Shown piece after piece: positions 49,638 through 61,934 of a stretch of DNA of 64,000 nucleotides; within the stretch, counting starts at the first letter, position 1; every line of letters starts with the position of its first letter. The notes beneath the pieces were generated by a model. That model searched no databases. It was given only the letters and a program-made list of their open reading frames with translations, and had not been told where the DNA came from. The stretch is from positions 32,021,001-32,085,000 of the forward strand of contig NC_068564.1 in the NCBI RefSeq assembly GCF_022201045.2, written 5' to 3'. This DNA is from Citrus sinensis (Eukaryota > Streptophyta > Magnoliopsida > Sapindales > Rutaceae). Made by a program: the position numbers and the translations under genes.

Positions 49638-50107
49638 TAGGGTTGGAAAAATATGGGTTTGAGTCAAGCTTTTTCAAACCCAGGCCCAAACTCATTTATA
49701 TCAAGTTCAAACTCTTTGAAAGCATGTTTAATTTTGGATGGGCCCGGCCTGGACGAGCCTTGGTTTTTCAATTAAATATAAAATAATTTTTTAATAAAGA
49801 AAATATTTAAATTAAAAATAATTATTTAATTTATAATAAAATAATAGTTCAATACATAAAATATTAGTAACACAATATAATAAATCACAAATACTAATAT
49901 AAAAAAAATTAATTTAATATTTTAAGTTTTTCTTTCTTATTTAAATATAATTTATTTTTTATAAATTAAAAGGCCGGGCTTAGGCCCTTAAACAAGCCCA
50001 ATTTGTGCGAGTTTTGTACTTTTTGGCCTATATCCAGGTTCAACCCATGCAATTCGGGCTTCAAGCCTGTAGGTCTAGGGCTGGCCTGAGATTTTTTGCC
50101 AACCTTA
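49638..50107. mobile_element. hAT-like MITE with near-perfect 8-bp TSD
   Basis: The left end starts TAGGGTTGGAAAAATATGGG and the right end on the opposite strand starts TAAGGTTGGCAAAAAATCTC. The flanks are TATATCGG (49630-49637) and TATATCGA (50108-50115), an 8-bp target duplication with one mismatch at its last base. Subterminal regions are GC-rich (AGGCCCGGCC-like words) around an AT-rich core. There is no transposase. Its ends resemble those of the element at 9252-10201. Confidence 0.78.
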
Positions 50108-50660
50108 TATATCGATGATATTTTCAACGCATAGATAGATGATACCATGATATGTTGTATGGTTTCATGATTGAATTATAGGTCCGACAACAGTATAGAT
50201 GCTCTACTATAGAATACTCTTTCACAACCACATTATCAAAATTATATTGTAGTTTTTACTATTTATTATTTTACTCGTGTGGTAATGAACGAGTACTCGT
50301 GGTAGAGTGCCTCTAACATAGTTATTGTCTTGAATTATTTTAAATAAAATAAAATTTTAAAGGTACGAAGTACAAAACATTAAACATCTAACATGTCATC
50401 AGTGATCTCAAAGAAGGATTAGTGATCAACATTCGTTATCATTTTATAAAAACATTAGTTTAACATCTACATGTGTATTTTGATGTTATTGATAACATTT
50501 CACTATCGACACTGATTTAGCATTGTACGAATTCAATTGTTCTTGTTTGAATTTGAAGAATTTGTTATACACAGACAAATATATCAACATCAGTAAATCA
50601 CAATAAGTTGCATTAGACTTTTGGTAAAGAAATGATGATTTAAGTCACTTATTTATCCTC

Positions 50661-51462
50661 GAGAAAATATCACTCGTATACCCTTAAATGATATTTGTAT
50701 CAAACGTACTACAACACTTTTAACATGTATCACTCGTATACCTTAAGTTAATAAAATATGTATGCCGTCCACTAAACCGTTAACTGCCATTAGAAAGTTA
50801 ACAAAATTATGGTAAATTGACTATTTCGACCTTAAAACTCAAAATAAGGTAAAAAGACAAATTTACCCAAAAAATTAATGTCAATTTTCAATACACAAAT
50901 TTTTTATTAACAATACATTTTTATTAAAAAATGAATTATTAATGGTACATATTATTAACAATTATCCGTAAAAATTCATCTATATTATACTATAAAAAAT
51001 TTATTAACAACATATTATTTACAATTATACATATTATACCATAAAAAATTTCAATTGGAGCTTGGAGGAGTAGATATTAAAAAATTCAGGTTAAATTTTG
51101 GAAGAATAGAATGGGTTGTGGAGTAGCATTTTTTTTTAGTCCCGTTGAAACAACGTCGTTACACATAGGTGACGTCATCTTCCGATAAATGTGATGACAT
51201 GTCATTTTTTGTCAATATATATCACATGACATGTCATTTTTTATTAGATAAATAGGATGACATGTCGTTTTTTAATCAAAATTTCTTCCATCTTAAAAGA
51301 CTAGATTACTCTTATGATGTCAGCACTTGCAAACAGTAGCTAACAGTTTGGTGGACGGCAGATACATTTTGTCAACTTATGGTATACGAGTGATACATGT
51401 TAAAAGTATTGTAGTACGTTTGAAATAAATATCATTTAAGGGTATACGAGTGATATTATCCT
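50661..51462. mobile_element. Foldback Mutator-like element with ~140-bp TIRs
   Basis: Both ends carry a long inverted repeat. From each end inward one reads ATATCACTCGTATACCCTTA, then CAAACGTACTACAA, then TTTTAACATGTATCACTCG, then GCCGTCCAC, over about 140 bp with scattered mismatches. The flanks TTTATCCTC at 50652-50660 and 51463-51471 form a 9-bp target duplication, the length expected for Mutator-like elements. The interior (about 520 bp) has no transposase. It contains a word, gatgacatgtc(a/g)ttttt, three times between 51190 and 51275. Confidence 0.82.
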
Positions 51463-51569
51463 TTTATCCTCTAAAAAATAATTAAAAAAAAGACGAAGAA
51501 GAAGACACTTGTTTATAAAATAAAAAAAAAGTGTTTATTTTTAGATAAGGTTATATGGATTGAAAGGTA

Positions 51570-51900
51570 CGATGTGATACACACGCGCACATACATACAT
51601 ACACAAGCATCCTTGTTATTATTATTTTTTCATGAACACGTGTTATTAAGTCGTATGAGTTAATAAAGTGTCCACATGAAAAAAATGGGGGTGCTACATG
51701 AGAGAAGAACTATATATAGTATTATAGTTATTTTCTAACGAGAACATCCTTATTTTTTTTTAAAGTGAAGATATCAATAGAATACAAAAAAAAATTTAAT
51801 AAATAAAAATTTATATATTATTTATTTATTAGTGTGTTGAAATCTAATTTTTTGTTAGTAGTGTTCTCACTTTTAAAAAGTGAAGATGACTGCACCAGAG
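51570..51900. repeat. Palindromic repeat elements (copy A)
   Basis: 51620-51688 forms an imperfect palindrome: TTTTTTCATGAACACG on one side and GTGTCCACATGAAAAAA on the other. 51735-51890 has ends GAGAACATCCTTATTTTT and, inverted, short CACTTTTTAAAAGTGAGAAC words. Both parts have relatives at 63130-63420 in the opposite order, as expected if one composite element is inserted in opposite orientations. There is no coding capacity. Confidence 0.5.
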
Positions 51901-53090
51901 TGTGTTTCTGTGTGTGTGTGTGTATAAAACAAAATATTTTAAGTGATTGGAGGAATCTATCCTGAGATTATATATCATTTCAATTTATAACAATTGATTA
52001 TTTATTACATTATTTTTAAAGATAATGCATGAAATATACCATTGCCGTACAATTGGGCGGTGGGTTACATCATACAGTTTTAAAAAAAAATCAATTAAAC
52101 GTTGCACGGTATGTGATTTACAAAACAACTCTACACATTGAGAAACAGGAAAATGATATTTAAACAACTCTACATATTGAGAACAGGAAAATGATATTTA
52201 AAGACTCAACTCTGAAGGACAAAAAAACATTTCAAGTTTATTTAGACTATCGACAGGTCACGAGCATAATCCCTAGCTAGTCTACGAACACTATACGTTG
52301 GGTCTATACATAATCAAAATTCAGAGCATCGCCCATAGTTTATGAATTGTATATATTACGATCTATCCGGACTATATTTACAATTTATTAATATTATAAT
52401 AAGAGGTTTATTGATTCGAAGGTTTACGAACAATCAAAGGTAACATTACAATCTATTGATAATACAATCGAGTATTTACCAATAGCATAGCTTAGGGATA
52501 TATGGATTATTTATTACAATTAAGAAATTAAATTCGCATAAGAATAGCATAGTCTAAATGTCTCCCAAACATAATTTAAAATTCTACCTTAATAACTATT
52601 AGATGTACTTACATTTAATTTGAAAGTAAATAATTCTCATTAAATCAGGAAAAAAAAAAAAAGAATACTGCCTGCCCCTAATTTTCCACCGACGGGGAAT
52701 TTATTTTAAAAAAGTACACGAATGACTAATTAAAAATCCGATGGGAGGGAGCTCTTGCCAACCGGCATACAAGGTCCAGTTATTTAAAAGTAAGCTAATA
52801 GAACTTGCGTAAACTTTAGGGGGTTCCGCGTAATAAACCATTCGAAAAACAAAAATTGAGACCAAAAGTAAGGAAAAATAAATAAATAAATAAATAAAAG
52901 AAATTAGTCAATTAAAGAAACGGAGAGAAGAAGTGAGAAGAAGAAAAGAACGAAATATCTCTCGCTCTACTGAAGTGAGCTAACACTAAGTGAGAGAGAT
53001 TTCATTTTCATATCGAATGCTGTGAATTTTCACATCAAACGAAGAGTAGAAAATCTTGGCGGCGGCGGCGGCGGCAGCGGCTTCAAAATC
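51901..53090. other. Intergenic and 5' UTR region of glucose-6-phosphate epimerase gene
   Basis: AT-rich sequence up to about 52900, with a (TAAA)n run at 52875-52900, then a purine-rich stretch that is the likely promoter and 5' UTR of the gene starting at 53091. A direct duplicate of about 30 bp (caactctacacattgagaaa / caactctacatattgagaac) lies at about 52125-52200. Confidence 0.45.
53058..53080 (+). repeat. (GGC)n repeat in 5' UTR
   Basis: Seven or so GGC units (one GCA-interrupted) lie 11-33 bases before the start codon of the epimerase gene. Such a GC-rich tract could form structure in the 5' UTR. Confidence 0.75.
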
Positions 53091-56000
53091 ATGTCGACGG
53101 AGAAGTTTCTTCCAGTTGAGTTCTGCAAGGGCAATAACGGCCTCGACAAGATCGTTCTCCGCGAGTCACGCGGCAGCTCCGCTGAGGTACGACATCGTTT
53201 CACCTTCCGCATTCTTATTTCTTCGATTTATGCGTGATCCGATTCTGCTATCTCTCGATTTCTGGTTAAGAATGGATAAATCTTGTTCGATTTCTTGTTT
53301 AATATAGATCACTTGGTTAGTTAAATCGAATACAGTGGCCGATTAAGGAATAGCTATGTCTCTTTTGCTAAGGTTTCAGCAGATCCGGAGAAGTGAATTT
53401 GAGCTAGCTGTGTTTATTTCTGAAAGACTCGTAATATCGATTAGGCTCCTATCTTGACACGAGAAATTGGAGTTTTAATTCGAGACGGATCCACTCAACC
53501 GAAATCTTTTGTGTTTTTGAAAGACTTGTAGAGAACGATTAAGAACATCTCACATAGTCACATTTACTGCAACAACTATGCTATTCAACTAAAACCTTTG
53601 AATCTGTCAGAGCCAGAACTTCATTTTAACTTGAGTGCTATCTTGAAGTAGATCTTACTACAGATTGCTGCTATTTGCAGCCTAACTACCTCCACTTTCA
53701 TGCATTAGAAAGGATGGTAGATTATTAAGGAAAAGGGATACATTTACAAAGTCATTGTTATCTGCAATTCTCTAGGATTTCGTCAAACCAAGTAGCTAAT
53801 CTTGGCTTTTAGTTATATAGAATCAATTTTTTCCTCTATGTCAAAGTGGTTATGAGTACATAGATGATATACAAAAGGCCTAAGTATATTCATTTACACA
53901 CTAGGAATTTAGTTTCATCCGATCTAGCTATTATTTAATCTCAATTTCATTTTATGACACCGAGTTGATAAAACTTACAGATTTCCAGTGAAGAGTCTGA
54001 GAATCACATTATTACAGACACATTTTAGATTCATTTGGTCTTATTTGATAGTAAGGAATGGAAGAAGTCGTTAAATGACTCAACACTCATGACATGTCAA
54101 AAGTGATGCTTGTTGTTAAGCCACCCCCACACATCTCAATTCCTATGCAGCTAAGGTCATAATGATACTGTAACCTCACTGAAGCCCACAACTTCAAAAG
54201 CAATTGCTTCTCTATGACTGTGATGTCCACATTGCTCTAGTTTGTTTTCCCTCACTTTTATAATAAGTTATCAATGTTCAGGTTGCAAGAGTCTATCTGG
54301 CATGCTGTCTGAAATATTCTTGTTTGTTGCTTTCTATACTAAGAGTAATCTATTCTTTTTGGGTTTTCCAGGTGTATTTGTACGGGGGTCATGTGACGTC
54401 TTGGAAGAATGATCATGGAGAGGAATTGCTTTTTGTCAGTAGTAAGGTGATATTTATATTCTATTGACAACCATCTTTGATTTATTGCTTCATAGTTCTT
54501 ACCATAAGTAAAATGCCATGTTATTTGTAAGGGGCCATGCGATACTCTAATAAACACTTCTTGCTTATTCAGATCAATTTTTTTCGATGCCCTGTAGGCT
54601 TATCCTCTCATCATTAGATGTTCAGTTAGCCTATTTGCAGTTATTGTAATTTATTTAGATATGGGTTACCTTAGCTCCAAAAGATACTAACATGCCCCTT
54701 TTCAATACTGTAAAGAGGCTAAAATTTATTGATGGGCTACCTTTCTTGGTGTCTCAGATTTTTAATTTAATATATTTTCCGTCCAAATTAAAATGTCTCA
54801 TAGAGTTATTTACTTTATATCGTGTGCAGGCTACATTCAAGCCTCCCAAAGCGATTCGCGGAGGAATTCCAATCTGCTTTCCTCAGGCATGTGCTTCTAC
54901 CAGCTTTACTCCTTGGTTCTTTCAACTGGATTCATCTATCCTTAAAACTTAGTCCATTTTTACAGTTTGCAAGTCATGGCTCTCTGGAGTCGCATGGGTT
55001 TGCTAGAAATCGGTTTTGGAGTATTGACACTGACCCGCCTGCTTTTCCAACTAATTCCTCGAGTAAGGCTTATATTGATTTGATACTAAGGCCCTCGGAA
55101 GAAGATCTGAAGATCTGGCCTCACAGGTTAGTAGTTGGATCTTTCATCACTCTCCTGCACATTTTCATGAAGATAGATATAGCTGAAATTTAGGTAAATT
55201 TTTTTTTTTGGGAATTTTAATGAAAATCTTTACTGTTTTTCCCTTCCCAGTTTTGAGTTCCGTCTCAGGGTAGCTTTGACTCCTGGTGGTGATCTGATGT
55301 TGATCTCTCGCGTTAGGAATACTAGCACTGATGGAAAGCCATTTTCGTTCACATTTGCATATCATACCTATTTCTCTGTTTCAGACATCAGGTAATTCAT
55401 GACATTGCTTGATAATTCAGAGTCTGTAAATAAGAAAAATGGTGGAATTTTAAATTACAAGTGTCTGCTGCTAATTTCTTCTGATTTCCTTCAAACTTAA
55501 GAGTAGAAAATGTCAATCTCAACATGTTGCCATCAATTCTTCTAAAAGCACAAGTTGTGAGGTTATGATAGCAATGCTATTTAACTGCAATCTATGATTC
55601 TCCTGGAACAGTAACTTGACTTGAGTTTTTGTCTGAAATTTAATCCCAGATCCAGTATTCTTACCTAAAGCTGAATTTGTGTATCTAATGCCAGATTTGC
55701 GATGAAAATGTTTGGAACTTGAATGGGCTATCACAAATAAGAACATTAAAATTATTTCTTGCCAAACTACAACGATAATGTGAGTTACTCAGATCAAGCA
55801 TTGTATATTTAAGGTTTAAACCTGGGTTGGCCTGATCTTGCTGTGAGTTTCTGTGGCTCTTAATTTGAATTGCAGATGCTCCGAAACCACAAGTAGTATC
55901 ACAGCTACAATTTATCATCATTGGACTACTTTGGATCGGGAAATTGAATTCCATTTTGTTAATGGTGAATTACTTTCTTATATGTTATGTGTTTTGTGGC

Positions 56001-56969
56001 TGCGTGTCTGCTATTTACCATTCCAAGGTAGATATGATATAAAGTTCTTGGTAACTGAATTTTGGGGAATCATGGAAAATAATCATTGGTTTTTTAAATC
56101 GTATATTGACTCTATATTATGCAGTTTTGAGTTGTCTTTAAACTGGTTTAGTTGCTTGTGCTCAGTGAAGTTCGTGTTGAAGGATTGGAGACACTGGATT
56201 ACCTCGACAACTTGCAGAATAAGGAGCGTTTTACTGAACAAGGGGATGCAATAACATTTGAATCAGAAGTGAGTTCAGGGTACCATTTTTCTGTGTGCTT
56301 ACATTATCTTACTCTACTGTTTATCTAATGCTTTTATGGTTGTCCAGGTGGACAAGATATACCTCAGTACTCCTACAAAGATTGCAATTCTGGATCATGA
56401 AAAGAAGAGAACGTTTGTCATTCGTAAAGATGGGCTTCCAGATGCTGGTGAGATTGCTTCTACCTGTATGCTTTCTTAACAATGTTCATGTTACTTGTAA
56501 ATTGGGTCTAAATGGCGTATATATACTTTAGAACTTCTCTTGTACATAGCTGTAGATTACCAACCAAAGTGTTTTCAACTTCTATAAATCTTTAAAGTAA
56601 ATTGGATGTGGGAAGATGATGCCTTGGTAAAAATGGGACATAGCTTTTCAGCCAAAGGGCTGCATTGGGCGTCTTTTGCTTGTTTGAAATGGTTACTTTG
56701 CATTGAATATATCTTAGTTTAGTAGGACCTAAAATATCTGTTGTATTCATGCAGTGGTGTGGAATCCATGGGATAAGAAAGCAAAAGCTATGGCTGATTT
56801 TGGGGATGATGAGTATAAGCATATGTTGTGCGTGGAGGCAGCTGCTGTTGAAAAACCGATTACATTGAAACCTGGGGAGGAGTGGAAAGGAAGGCTGGAA
56901 CTTTCTGGTGTTCCGTCTAGTTATTGTAGTGGGCAACTTGATCCACAGAAAGTTCTCTCGAGCAGCTGA
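53091..56969 (+). CDS. Glucose-6-phosphate 1-epimerase (aldose 1-epimerase family)
   Basis: The enzyme interconverts the alpha and beta anomers of glucose 6-phosphate in the cytosol. Eight exons: 53091..53186, 54372..54446, 54830..54886, 54966..55126, 55251..55391, 56166..56268, 56348..56447, 56755..56969. They close to 315 residues plus stop. Key blocks are YLYGGHVTSWK, AIRGGIPICFPQFASHG, HGFARNRFW, FAYHTYFSVSDI (with the expected catalytic His) and MLCVEAAAVEKP (with the expected catalytic Glu). All are hallmarks of the YMR099c/G6P-epimerase subfamily. Intron 3 has a GC donor (CAG|GCATGT). The first intron is 1.2 kb. There is no signal or transit peptide, so a cytosolic location is inferred. 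The ATG at 53091 was chosen because it opens the conserved N-terminus (MSTEKFLPVEFCKG) and follows in-frame sequence with no earlier ATG. Confidence 0.93.
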
Positions 56970-59521
56970 AGGATCCATCAGTCTGGTCTATATTCTGTAC
57001 AGGTAACTTGGATTTAAGTTTGAAGCAAATACTCTGTATGTTTAGTATATGCATGTCATTAGTGAAAATCCACTTTTGTATCAATGCAATACCTGTTTGA
57101 GAAAAGGCTGAAATAAAACAAACAGCGTTATTCTGGATAATACAGAAGTCACATTATTTTTCTGTGGTTGATTGTATTTGAATGGCTCCATTGCTTGTCT
57201 TTACTAATCAAGTGCATGAACATACAAAAGAAGAGAAGCATGATTAGTATATTAAATTAAATGAAATTACTTCAAAGGGGTATCTCACATTTGAATGTTA
57301 AAACTTTTGGTGACTAAATATGTTATTCAATAATCAGCTGCTTTGCCCCTTTTTACCATCTGATATTTGAAATTGAACAGATGACATGACAGGTGGGGTC
57401 CCATGATTATTTAATAACAACTACACTTTCTGGTCTACACTTTTGGGTCATAGTTTTAGTTTCAACAAATCATTATCATTTATATCTAGAGAATTCTCAT
57501 TATTTTTTAAAATCTAAGCCTATACCTTTTGGTGTCCTCCCTAGGCTCTGTTGTCTGGCTGCCCAGTTGGTACTGCCAAAAGATAAACAGGCTGTTATTT
57601 TTTGAACTCCTTGGTCCACCATTCAATAATGGCATGTGATTGCTTTAGATACTGTCAAGTTGTTTCTTTAATTAGTCAATTGTTTTGTTGGGGAAAAGCT
57701 ACGGTACAGCAGTTGTAATGATATAACCTCTAAGTTAAAACTTTTCATTCATTAAATTTTCTGTTAAATTTTACTTCTTTCAATTTTTATTTTTTTTTAA
57801 ACATTGAAATGGGTTTATCGAACATGTAAGTTGGGAAATCTAATGGAAAGCTGGGTGTGTGCTTCTGACATCTGTGCTACTTAAGAAGAAGCTTGTTTCA
57901 TGGATTTGTTTTATTCGGACATTAGTTTTACTATTGTTGGATCAGAGTTATTCTATATCAGAGATTCTATGCATTTGTAGTAACGGATGCTCTAATTTGC
58001 AGGTAATCCGTATTTGTTTGCAGCAGCCTGTGGATTTGTATTGATGTCTGGCCAATATATTTTGTTTTTTCTCCATGTGAATTTCCATTATCCTGGTCAA
58101 AGAGATGGATTCGTGACTAAATAGGAGTTGTGAAATAATGTAGCTCTTAAAGACAAGACTGTTTGAACGATGGATGAGTATCACTCGAGTTGTGTCAAAG
58201 TAGAACGAATAATAAACATATAATATGATTAGAATGGTGAAAATTATGGATACCACGAATGAGATCATATTACATTGTAAAATAGAATTCCTTTCTTGAG
58301 TTAAAAATTGGTGCTTTTTTTTTTTTAAATTCCGCGGCATTTTTTATTTTTACAAACATCCAGTGAACATGGAGTTGGTATTATGAACTCATTTTATTCG
58401 AAGGTGTTTTTCATGACACAGTCTGAATGATTATTGCCGTACTTGCGAGGTAAGCCGTAAGCCTAAACAGGCTAAAAGATCTGACGACATGAGAAGACTG
58501 AATAACATGGGCTAAAATTATCTAACAAGTTTTCGTTACCAACGGCTAAGGGGACGCCATGTGAAAGTTAGCGAGTGTCAATGCACCTAGTTTTGCTGAC
58601 GCCGCCTGTATTACTGTGTCCATTGCTAAATGTCAAAGACCTTGTGGTCGGTACTCGGTAGGGCCAGCGTGTGTTCACAACGCAGTTTTGTTTGCGATAA
58701 AAACGCTCTCCGTTGAAAACCTACGGTTTCCCGTTGCACCCTCTGAAGTTTTTGTTATCGACAATTTGAGTTTAATAATAAGTTATTTATATAATATATT
58801 ATGAGTTGAGGAATAAGAATAAAAACATAAGGGAATCAACAGAAACAATAATAATAATAATAATAATAAGATACGCAAGGTTTTACCATAGAGAATGGGG
58901 GCTGAAAATGAGACTAAAACAGCAAAGATTTGATTTGGGGGACTGCTGTGCCAGATACTGTTGGACCGCGTGGTTTACAACAGAAGTCAAATATGCATAT
59001 GTGACAAAGTTTTACACGTCTATTACACTAGTGTACCAAAATATTTTCCCGTTGTTTATGTGGCCAATCAAAGCCGTCGTTAGAAAAGTGATGCTTTGCA
59101 TTAATTATAATTATTGAAGGAGCAGCCCCCGGAATGCTCCTACTACTGTATTTAATCTTTGGAATCATTTGGGAGTTGTTGGGTACCAACATGATTCATG
59201 AAGTTGAGTTGTCATTTAGTTAATGATTTCATCAAACCTCTTATTAATAATATATAATCAAGTTAATTAGATATATCCATGAACAAAATTGAAAAAAAAA
59301 ATACAAATATTTGAATTTTCCAGTGCATTCTTACATGTGATGGTACCACCCCCAAAAGATAAAATTTCAATCATCTGCAAAATTCGTCAACTTTATGACA
59401 ATCATAATAATAAATAATAATAATATTAATAATATTATCAGGTGCACCTCAAAATTATATATAATCTCCTATAATTGGCCAGAGTGTGCGTAACTGCTGA
59501 AGATAGCTGGGTGCTTCTCTC
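56970..59521. other. Intergenic between epimerase and peroxidase genes
   Basis: The left end holds the epimerase 3' UTR, with an AATAAA-type signal (gaaataaaac) at about 57110. The rest is AT-rich DNA without a recognisable gene. (AAT)n-like runs occur at about 58848-58870 and 59405-59440. The right end holds the peroxidase promoter. Confidence 0.45.
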
Positions 59522-59530
59522 TATATAAAT
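59522..59530 (+). promoter_or_regulatory. TATA box of the peroxidase gene
   Basis: The sequence TATATAAAT (within ctctatataaatacacac) lies about 70 bases before the start codon, in a normal position for a short 5' UTR. It suits a strongly regulated, TATA-dependent promoter. Confidence 0.65.
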
Positions 59531-59596
59531 ACACACACTTCACATTCAACTTCTGAATTAAGCAAAAGCTAAAGCACGGTGATTAACAAACAAGCC

Positions 59597-61720
59597 ATGG
59601 AAACTAAAAGCTTCTTCATTATTCTGTCATCTGTTGTTTTCTCTCTCATAATGACAGGTGCTTCTGCTCAACTTCGTGAAGACTTTTATAGAAGCACCTG
59701 CCCAAATGTAGAATCGCTTGTACGCTCGGCAGTCACCAAGAAGTTCACTCAGACCTTTGTCACAGCCCCAGCAACTCTTAGACTCTTTTTCCACGATTGC
59801 TTTGTCCGGGTAATCAGTGAGCCTATTTATTATCTAAATCATATTGATTTTTAATGATGGTTAATGGCTGAGCTATATCTTGGGTTTCTTCTTACATATG
59901 CTGTTTGTGCTTGATAGGGATGTGATGCTTCAGTGCTGCTATCGTCGCCGAATAATCGGGCAGAGAAGGATCACCCAGAAGATATATCACTAGCTGGAGA
60001 TGGATTTGATACTGTGGTCAAAGCTAAGGAAGCTGTTGATAGTGATCCTCAGTGCAGAAACAAAGTTTCATGTGCTGATATTTTAGCTCTTGCCACTAGA
60101 GATGTTGTTTCCTTGGTATGCATTCTTTTCTCATTCACTAATTGTCCATTTGCATGTGGAGTTTTTAACAAATAAAATTTCTCTCTCACCTAAAAAGAGT
60201 AGAATTAAAATATAAATGTATTTTTTTTTTTAAAAAAAAAAAGGTGAATGAGAGGTACATTAGACTTTTTCTCTTTGTTACTTAGATTCCACATGGAAAA
60301 AGGCTAAAAGAAAAAGGTTAACCATTACTCATTATTATTGTTAAAAAATAATTTTGGGTGTTTTCGATGTCTACTCTTTTATTTATTGAATTTTATCATG
60401 TAATTATCTTTACATAATTACTTTTGACGTAGCATTCCTTTTCTTATTGAACTTTTATTATGCATATAGTTTTTTGTTTTTTACATAATTGATTAATTGA
60501 GTATACAGCCACAGTATGAATCTAATAAATAAGAGAGTATATATGAAAAGCATCCACTGATTTGTTGGGTTAAATACTATGATCCCTCATTACATTTTCC
60601 CATTTCAATAATTGAATAAATTATCTAAGACTACTCCAACTGCTACAATTCTATGATTGAGTCTTGAGAGTTTTCATATTAGTTTATAACTTTATTATAT
60701 TCATAATTATATGCTTTTGGTGACTAAAATACAAGAATATAAATGCAGGCAGGGGGACCATTCTATAAAGTTGAATTGGGGAGGCGTGATGGCAGAATAT
60801 CGACAATAGCAAGTGTTCAGCACAGACTTCCTCAACCTGATTTTAATTTAGACCAACTCAACAGAATGTTCAGCTCACATGGTCTCGATCAAACGGACAT
60901 GATTGCATTATCAGGTATGTTTATATCTCCACTGAACTACCACTATGGAGAATGACTTTTCATTCTTTGAGAATTCTTTATAAATTTTTAAGACCCCATT
61001 TCGTTCTTCGTTCTTGGCATTAAAATGTTGATTAAAAAAAAAAAAAACATATTGTTGAAAGTCAATGTAACTTTTTAATGAACACATATTAACTAGTTTT
61101 AATTTCTACGTTAAAATGTCATATTTATCTTTTATTTTGTTTGTTCACATTTCAATACAAGATGATAACTATAACAAATGTTAAAGTAATGAAATCTTAA
61201 CCGTATATATTGTTATATATATATATATATATAAACACTTGAAAGTGTGAACTCAAATAAAAAGAAAATCTTTAACTCCGGTGTAATATTGACTTACCGA
61301 ACATTTTTTTCAGGTGCACATACGATAGGATTCTCTCACTGCAGTCGCTTCTCGAAAAGAATCTACAACTTCAGCCCCAGGAACAGAATCGATCCCACTT
61401 TAAATTTCAATTATGCAATGCAGCTGAGGGGCATGTGCCCTGTAAGAGTTGATCCTAGAATTGCCATTGACATGGACCCTACGACGCCTCGAATTTTCGA
61501 CAATGCTTACTACAAGAATCTTCAGCAGGGAAAGGGTTTGTTTACGTCTGATCAAATTTTGTTTTCTGATGGAAGATCAAGAGACACAGTTGTTCGATTT
61601 GCTTCCAACAAAGAAGCTTTTAATAGGGCCTTTATTTCTGCTATTACAAAGCTTGGACGTGTGGGAGTCAAGACAGGAAATCAAGGAGAAATTCGAAGGG
61701 ATTGCGCGCTTGTGAACTAA
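59597..61720 (+). CDS. Class III secretory peroxidase
   Basis: This is a heme peroxidase of the plant cell wall or apoplast, using H2O2 to oxidise phenolics. Four exons with the classical three-intron layout: 59597..59809, 59918..60115, 60749..60914, 61314..61720. They give 327 residues plus stop. A signal peptide ([20 protein letters not shown]...) ends near GASAQLR. The distal heme site is [15 protein letters not shown], the proximal histidine is in [10 protein letters not shown], and [13 protein letters not shown] is present. Eight cysteines stand at the conserved positions, and the C-terminus is short (RRDCALVN), without a vacuolar extension. It resembles the PRX16/45/73-type clade by eye. 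Only the ATG at 59597, in a good context (GCCATGG), fits the signal peptide. Confidence 0.95.
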
Positions 61721-61934
61721 ATTTAAAGAATGATTTAATTAGTATAATCTTTGTTTATTTCTCAAGTTCTTTAGTTTTTTTTTTCTAGTTTTATTTGTGG
61801 GATAAGAGCATGATTGTTTGATAGTGAATAAATTATATTTTTTTGAAATTTAGTTAATGGCCTATGAGATTGAAATAAATTGTTAATGGCCTGTGAACAC
61901 AAGCCTATGTATGCATTTTAAAAGAGAACGACCT
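61721..61934. other. Peroxidase 3' UTR and left target-site copy of the LINE
   Basis: A short AT-rich 3' flank. Its right end, 61921-61934, is the 5' copy of the LINE target duplication (aaagagaacgacct). Confidence 0.5.

Noticed and set aside
55853..56254. 133-codon frame inside an epimerase intron
   Set aside because: It overlaps the real exon at 56166 in a different frame and matches no family; the conserved protein skips it.
57948..58340. 130-codon minus-strand frame between the epimerase and peroxidase genes
   Set aside because: AT-rich composition, no recognisable domain, no signals; most likely chance.
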